This document shows, piece after piece, positions 58,006 through 64,000 of a stretch of DNA of 64,000 nt (its first letter is position 1; each line of letters starts with the position of its first letter). The notes beneath the pieces were generated by a model. It saw nothing but the letters and a program-made list of their open reading frames with translations, searched no databases and was not told where the DNA came from. The DNA comes from Rhabdornis inornatus (Eukaryota; Chordata; Aves; Passeriformes; Rhabdornithidae): positions 1,812,561 through 1,876,560 of the forward strand of contig VWZS01004810.1 of assembly GCA_013397075.1 (NCBI GenBank), read 5' to 3'. The translations under genes and the position numbers were made by a program.

Positions 58006-59529
58006 TCTGATGTGCAGGGTCAGGGCATATCAGAGGGAGTGGACAAGTGTCTGGATGCCCTCACAGCCACTCGTGTATGGGACACTTGCACCTCACTGAT
58101 GCAATTAGCAGGACTTGGTATGAACCTCCCTAATTAACATCTTACTGATTCCTGGGTGCAGGCCGTGGCCATGCACTTGACTGGCTGCAAACATTCTTGG
58201 TTGGACAGACCTGCTTGTTCCTCTGCTGAGTGCCCCCAGTGAGGAAATCCTGCTGGCAAAAAGGGTCTCCTGGAAAAATAAGTATCCGTGTGCCCTGCTA
58301 CCAGGACTGTCTGTATATGGGGGCTCTGGATGGGGTGCTCTGGTGGTATCCAGGACTCTTTGTACTGCAGATACTTCTTCAATGAAGCAGGTACCCATGG
58401 GGGTGGCAAGAGGCTTCAGAAGAACAGAAGACAGGACTTCAGTATGATGGAAAAAAAGTCAGCATCTCACATGTCTATTTTAGGGCAAGATTTTTGTCAT
58501 CATGTTTGTGTCAGAACATCACTCTTTGGGGTGAATGAAACAAGTGGGGAGCAGCATCTGCCTCCAAGAAAAACACCCTGGCTGCTGTGGTCAAGCAAGA
58601 GGCTGGAGGGGATGAGTGTGGTGGTGTGACACAGGTGGTGAGGAGGTCCTGGTGACAGCTCATCCAACCCTGCTGTCCTCTCCCCGTGATTGCTGCAAAG
58701 CTGCTGCCCAGCCAAGTTTGTCTTGAACAGCCACAATACACTGGGAAGGTTGGGAGCACCCTCTGTCTGCCCCTCCTCCTTGTTTTCCCTCATCTCTCTT
58801 GTCTTCTTCCTCCCCCTCTGCCCCACCATCCCTTTCTACCACTGCTTCTCACTTTGTACCTTCAGCAAACCCCTCTGCGTCCTGCCTGAGCCAGCACAAA
58901 AGCAGCTCCAGCCCTGTGGCCAAGTGCAGGCTTAGAGGCAGAGCACAGACACAGCTCCATTAAGCCAGGCTGAGCCTTACGGGAATCATTCCTGGCCAGG
59001 GCTTGAAAAACAAATATAGCACGTTGGTTTGCTTTGGCTGCGCCAGGAGGGTCACGCAGGGACGCAGGTTTTCTGTTCGGATGGGAGGCAAGGTCCAAAG
59101 AGCAGCGTAATAGGCTGGAGAGCCGTGGAAATGGTATGTCATTATTTACATGTCAGGGATGGAGCCAGCAGCAAAGGCGGAGGATGTGCTCGGAGGGACG
59201 GCCCGCGGCTGTGCTCGTGCTCGTCACGTGCGGGGAATCGTGGAGGCTGGAGGGCTCTCAGCCACGTGTTCAGCCAGAGCAGGTCCTGTAGGGCTGGGGT
59301 GGGTGACAGCCAGGACCCATCCTGGCAAGGGAAGGCAGTGTCCCATCCATTGGCACTCACTGTACACCTCTACACCCGCCTGGGTGTCCCAAAGCACGAC
59401 AGCTCCTCTCCAAGGCAGGGCAGCCGGAGGTTTCCTGGGTTTGCCCTCCATGAACGTGCCCCAAGTGCTTCTCCTGCCTTGGGTTCAGCAAGGGCAGATG
59501 TGGAGGTGATGGCAGAGATGGTTCAGTGC

Positions 59530-59573
59530 TGCAGGACAGGAGTTCCAGTCCTGCAGGACAGGAGTTGCAGTCC
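59530..59573. repeat. 22-base tandem duplication
   Basis: The unit TGCAGGACAGGAGTTCCAGT(CC) occurs twice head to tail, with one difference (TTCC versus TTGC). The copies are nearly identical, so the duplication is probably recent. Confidence 0.92.
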
Positions 59574-62373
59574 TGGAGGCTTTCTTTGAGCACAGGATTT
59601 TCTCTGGCTCTGGACACACAACCTGGGCACTGCGACTTTTCTCCCAGTTTTGCTACATCTAAACTGTTTAAATTGCCAGTTCTTTGGGGTAGGAATTATT
59701 CATCCATAAAGCATCCAGCATGTGTTGGTTATTATTTGGATACGTTATTATGAGTCAAATAGGCAGCAATAATTTATGCTGGAGCTGGAGCTGACCTTTG
59801 TACACCAGGGAAACCAACCTGAAGAGGGAAAACAGTGACGACATCCACTATGTTTACTGACATTTTGGCTTTTTGCTGGCATGTTTTCAAGCACCAAAAA
59901 AAGTCAGTGAGTGAATTCACTATAAGTACACTTAAATGTAGTGTATAAACATGATGTATAAGCATGGGGTTTGGTTCTATATCTTTTTTGTGTGTGTGAA
60001 TACATATTTATATATACATAAAAATGCAGGCGTCAGGTTTGCAATATTAATATCTAAATTATTTTCTGTTTGCGTTTTTTCTGTTTATGACCAAAACATG
60101 ACTCTTTTTCTTTCATAACCCTGCATTTAACTGAAAAACAAAAAAAAACCCATAAATCTAGATTATATATAAAACATTCTCATATAATCTTAGAGAAGAC
60201 TAAGAGAAAAAAAAAATACCTTAAAGTTAATTCACCATTTTTATTGCTGTGTTTGGGGTGAGGGGAGAAGGAATATGGACTAGTACCAAGTTCAGCCTTT
60301 GGTTTTCTTTCTTTTCTTTACACCTCCTGTGGGTGATTTCAGAGGTGGTTGCTGGCCCTGTGCAGGAGGTGGGCATGGACGTGCCTGTGGGCACGCACAC
60401 ATGCACGGCCCATCTCTCTCCTCTCTTCCATGCTCACATCCAGCCCAGCCCATGTTCAGCTGTTCAGTCATCACCTTATAAATAGCTTTTCCTCCACACG
60501 CTTGGCCAAGTGCATAAAGGACTGAGTGATACCCAGAGCTCCTTGGATTATGCTTGCAGGTTTGCTGCTGAGCTTTTTGAGGGGGTTTAAGCTCTTGCTT
60601 TGCTCCTTAGATCCTAATTCATCCTTTGGTTTGTTCTTTTGGGATCAGGAACTGTCCAGGACAGGGATCGTGTCTATATGCCCAGCACAACCAGCCTGGA
60701 TGTTGAGTCTGGAAAGAGGTGTTTATGGATATATACATGTGTATATATGCACAACATGCGTGTATTTAATTATGACCAAAAGGAACAGTTTCCCTTCTTG
60801 CCTTCTAAAATAACTCAAAATATTCCATTAAATAAAATCTGCCCTTTAAAGCCCCTACCTCTTATCCTTGCCCACTCATAAAACCCACTTAGGGCTAATT
60901 TAGAGGTTTTGTTGGGCAAAAGTGAAGAGTTTTTTTCTCTTCCTGACCTTTTAAAAACTTAGTATTTTTAACCATTGGTGATTGTCTTTAAAAAAGTCAT
61001 TTTGAAAGCTAGAATAGCATTGTTCCATTCCAAAAATGTCACAATGGGGCAGTTTCAATGCTACCAGAGGGATTGCCTCACTTTCTTTCCCCCAGCCCAA
61101 GTTTTCTTTAACCTGTATGTCTGTTTTAAACCTATTACTTTTAATAGAAGGACTTTTTTGCTGCACAGCTGGTTTTGACCTCAAATTCCTAACTAGTCCT
61201 TCTCATAACTGCTGTCTGGTCTCTTGGGAGATCGTGGAGTTCCTTGGGGATGATGCTGGAGGTGGGACACCAGTTTTGGGATTGAGTTCCCCACCAAAGC
61301 TGCAGAGCAGGGGAGGCTCTCAGACTTGGACATTCCCAGCCCCCAGCATCCCAGGCACTCAGAGCTGCCCTGAGCTGAGCTGTGCCAGACTGGGGCAGAG
61401 GTGACTCGAACACCACTGAGAACTGGTGGCCCCCAGGTGTAAACTGGGAGCCCCCACTCTGTGCCAGGCACGAGCACTGGTGTGCAGGTACATGCCTGGA
61501 GCCTTGGTTTATTGTCTTGTGCTGTAACCACCTCCCCTGGGTTAGCCAAGGACGTGTCCTCCTCCTCCTGTGCCACAGCTCCCTGTGGGTTTCCCTCACA
61601 TGAGGGTTTTCATGTTTGCTCCTGTGATCTCTCCAGACAAAAGGGCTGGGGTTTCTCCAAGAGATGTTTTTGTGTTCTTTTGCTGTAATTTTTTTTGTTG
61701 TTGTTTTGCATCATCTTTGCAAGGTGAGCTGCTCCAGCTGACGGGACATGCCTTCAGACTTTTCCTCCTGCCCATTCCTCATGTGGACCCCCTGGCATCC
61801 CTCCCTGGGTGTCTGTGAGCCCCAGGAGCCCCTCTTGGCTCCCCCCAGCCCCCTGTTGTGAACGTGCTCAGAGAGAGCTCCAGCAGCACCTTTCTTAAAT
61901 CATGTGCATTACATCCAGCCTGGATGTTTGCTGGGAGGCCACTGGAATGGCTGGGAGGGATTTACCAGGTCCAAATTCACTTGACAGAAAAACAAAATTC
62001 CAGCGTAATTTTAACCAGCTGTGGTGGGAGAGTGAAAGAGAGAGAGAGGGAAGGGGAAGGAGAGCTGGGAGTGGGGAGAGAGCAGGAAGGGAGGTGGGAG
62101 AAGGGTGGTTGGTGCTGCTCTGGAGGAGCCCTGGTGTGGGCTGGTGGCAGTGGGGACTCCGTGCCTGCCTTCCCCACGGTGGCCATGGCCTTTTTGCTGT
62201 CACAGGGGGTGGCTTTGTGCAGCTGAGCCATCGCAGCCATTCTGGAGGGGTGATGGGCTTCCCCCTGTGCACAGAGCAGATCCACACCATGCTCATGTCA
62301 TCTTCAGTACTGCAGTGGAGAGTGTGCATATGGTGTTAAAAAGATTGTCTAAAAATCCAACTGATGTTTAAAG

Positions 62374-62405
62374 AGAGAAAAAATATATATATATTTTTTT
62401 TCTCT
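62374..62405. repeat. Near-perfect AT palindrome
   Basis: AGAG, an A run, a TA core, a T run and CTCT form an inverted repeat centred near 62389, with two extra T on the right. Such AT-rich palindromes can extrude as cruciforms. No function is evident. Confidence 0.85.
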
Positions 62406-64000
62406 AAAAGAGAGCTCCATGAGTTCAATATTTAACTTTATTTTCATATTCTTTGGTAGTACAGCATGAGGATGGCATGTCCCCTAAATACATATGGCAA
62501 AAAAAAATACATTTAGTTTCAGTATAATTTTAATTTTAAATTTAATTTGAATTACATAAAAATATATTTTGCAGTGAAATCATGTATTTTATACATGTAA
62601 ATGTCACATGTATTTTGTAGGTGTAATTGGAACAATGAAAATTTAAATTAAATATAAGCTACTTCTCAGACTAGCTTTGTGAGAGTACATGTTCATTATT
62701 TCAAAAGTTAGGGAACTTACAAAGAGAGATTCTTTTCAATAACCTGGAATGTTTATAGACATTTTTATTACATTTTATTATGTTTCCCATCCCGTTTCCA
62801 TTTTACACTGCATGTAGCAAGCAAGTCAAACATCTGATAGATCTGGGGACTCCTGTTTGAACCCTATTACTATGTAATAATTTTTCCAGATCCATAAAAC
62901 ATAAGCACAGCCTCAGCCTCTTCAGCAAGCTGCTGCTGAAAAGCTCATTGGAACCAGGAAGATCTCAGGCATGCACAAAGCTGTGCCCATGTTGAGAATT
63001 TGCAGGATGAGGGCGATGTGTTATGACGCATAAATGTTGGTAAAAATGAGTTCTTGTAGGACATAAATTAAGGAGAATGTTCACACCATTTACAAGGGAA
63101 AGCTGCACTGTTCATGCTGGTAAAAGTACCCAACTGAATGCAGTCCTGTGGGGAGGGACATCCTGCTCAATTGAGGTGAAATCCATTGGAGATAAATGAG
63201 CTGAGCATCCTGAGATTCCTGCTGATAATTTCCACGGAAGTGTAACAAGCATTCTTATTTTATTTTGTTTTCCTTTTCAAAGAGGAGCACAGCATTGTGT
63301 CACCATGTTTGGCTTGGTGAGGGCTCCTGTGAGCAGCGAATTTGATGGAGGCAAGAAATGGGGTGTGGTGGGGCTGGGCTGGAGCAGGAGGGTAGAAGTG
63401 AAATCTGTTTAATCTGTGCTGCGGATTAAGCTGGGGCAGCTGTCCAGGATGTCCTGCAGCATGTGGAGGTGGCTGAGAGTCCTTGTTCTCCTGTGTCCCC
63501 ACAGCTGTTCTGTTTCCCCAGTGCTGTTGCAGAGGTGTGGTTTGAGACAGGCCTGTGTACCCATCTCTGAGTGTGGCAGTTGTGTCTGGAACCTTCTGAA
63601 AAGCCCAGCAGGCACTGTTTGTCCCTTGGACTGTGTCCTCATAGAGCCCTGGACTATGTGCCTGCCCTTCTTTGTCTCTTATTTCTCTTTCCTGTGCATC
63701 ACATTATTCCTGTCAGACCAAATGGCCCAAGGAGGCTTCATACAACCATTTTTTTACCACAATATACATGACTGGCTTTGTTTCTATCTGCTCCTTCATG
63801 GCTGGGCAAGACATGAGAGAACTTGGGGAGGTCTGCTCTGTTGTGCACAGGACTGTTCTACCTACAGCAATATCTGCTCAACTCAGTCCTGTTCAGCACC
63901 CAACAAGTCAGGAGCAGGGAGACTGAGACATGGCAGCAAATGAGTTGGGATGCAAATTTCCCATGGATTTCTGAGGTGCCCCCTTTCCTCCAGCTGTCCT

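Larger units (their letters stand above)
58006..64000 (+). other. ASTN2: ASTN2 intron to the window edge
   Basis: No coding exon is found. The parts at 59610-60250, 60740-61180 and 62330-62890 are AT-rich and single-copy in appearance, with TATATA tracts. A CpG-retaining block lies at about 59010-59240. A small 22-base tandem duplication is at 59530-59573, and a purine tract (GAGAGAG/GGGAAGG) at 62030-62110. The intron does not reach a recognisable acceptor-exon pair before 64000. Confidence 0.65.

Noticed and set aside
60541..60600. Possible ASTN2 exon after GCTTGCAG (CTGAGCTTTTTG resembles the expected next exon start)
   Set aside because: The match covers only a few codons. The frame then runs into sequence unrelated to astrotactin, and there is no suitable donor.

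Overview
This window is vertebrate nuclear DNA, most likely from a bird. Its interspersed repeats are mostly short CR1 LINE 3' ends carrying the typical avian tail motif. Repeat density is low, genes are split into small exons, and CpG is scarce outside a few islands. I saw nothing prokaryotic, viral or organellar, and no operon-type organisation. The sequence does not identify the species.

Almost the whole window lies inside one gene on the + strand, ASTN2 (astrotactin-2). Four of its internal coding exons are present: 566-745, 21722-21987, 33064-33197 and 34349-34497. They join in frame (splice phases 1, 0 and 2 between consecutive exons; the last leaves one base). Together they encode 243 complete residues plus the split codons at the outer edges, covering the end of the MACPF-like region, a cysteine-rich EGF-like stretch and the start of the fibronectin-III-like domain. 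The 5' exons lie before base 1. I find none of the exons that finish the FnIII and annexin-like domains in the 29.5 kb after 34497, so the last intron probably runs past the right edge.

A second gene, TRIM32, lies antisense inside the 21-kb first intron. Its complete single-exon coding sequence is 11198 to 9255 on the - strand (647 residues: RING, B-box, coiled coil, NHL repeats). It has a strong start context, a clear splice acceptor 67 bases upstream of the ATG, and a CpG island at about 13.66-13.88 kb as its likely promoter. TRIM32 nested in ASTN2 is a known vertebrate arrangement and supports both gene calls.

The rest is intron. It holds about ten CR1 fragments, two probable very old SINE-like remnants, several micro- and minisatellites (the largest at 16.6-17.0 kb and 56.2-56.5 kb), three places with unresolved bases, and several repeat-free AT-rich blocks that look like conserved non-coding elements (best case about 29.23-29.58 kb).

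The less ordinary structures are an inverted pair of similar segments about 1 kb apart (43374-43550 and 44496-44700), a perfect 20-bp hairpin at 35604-35651, and a second CpG-rich block beside the 16.6-kb minisatellite. I found no convincing undescribed biological system.
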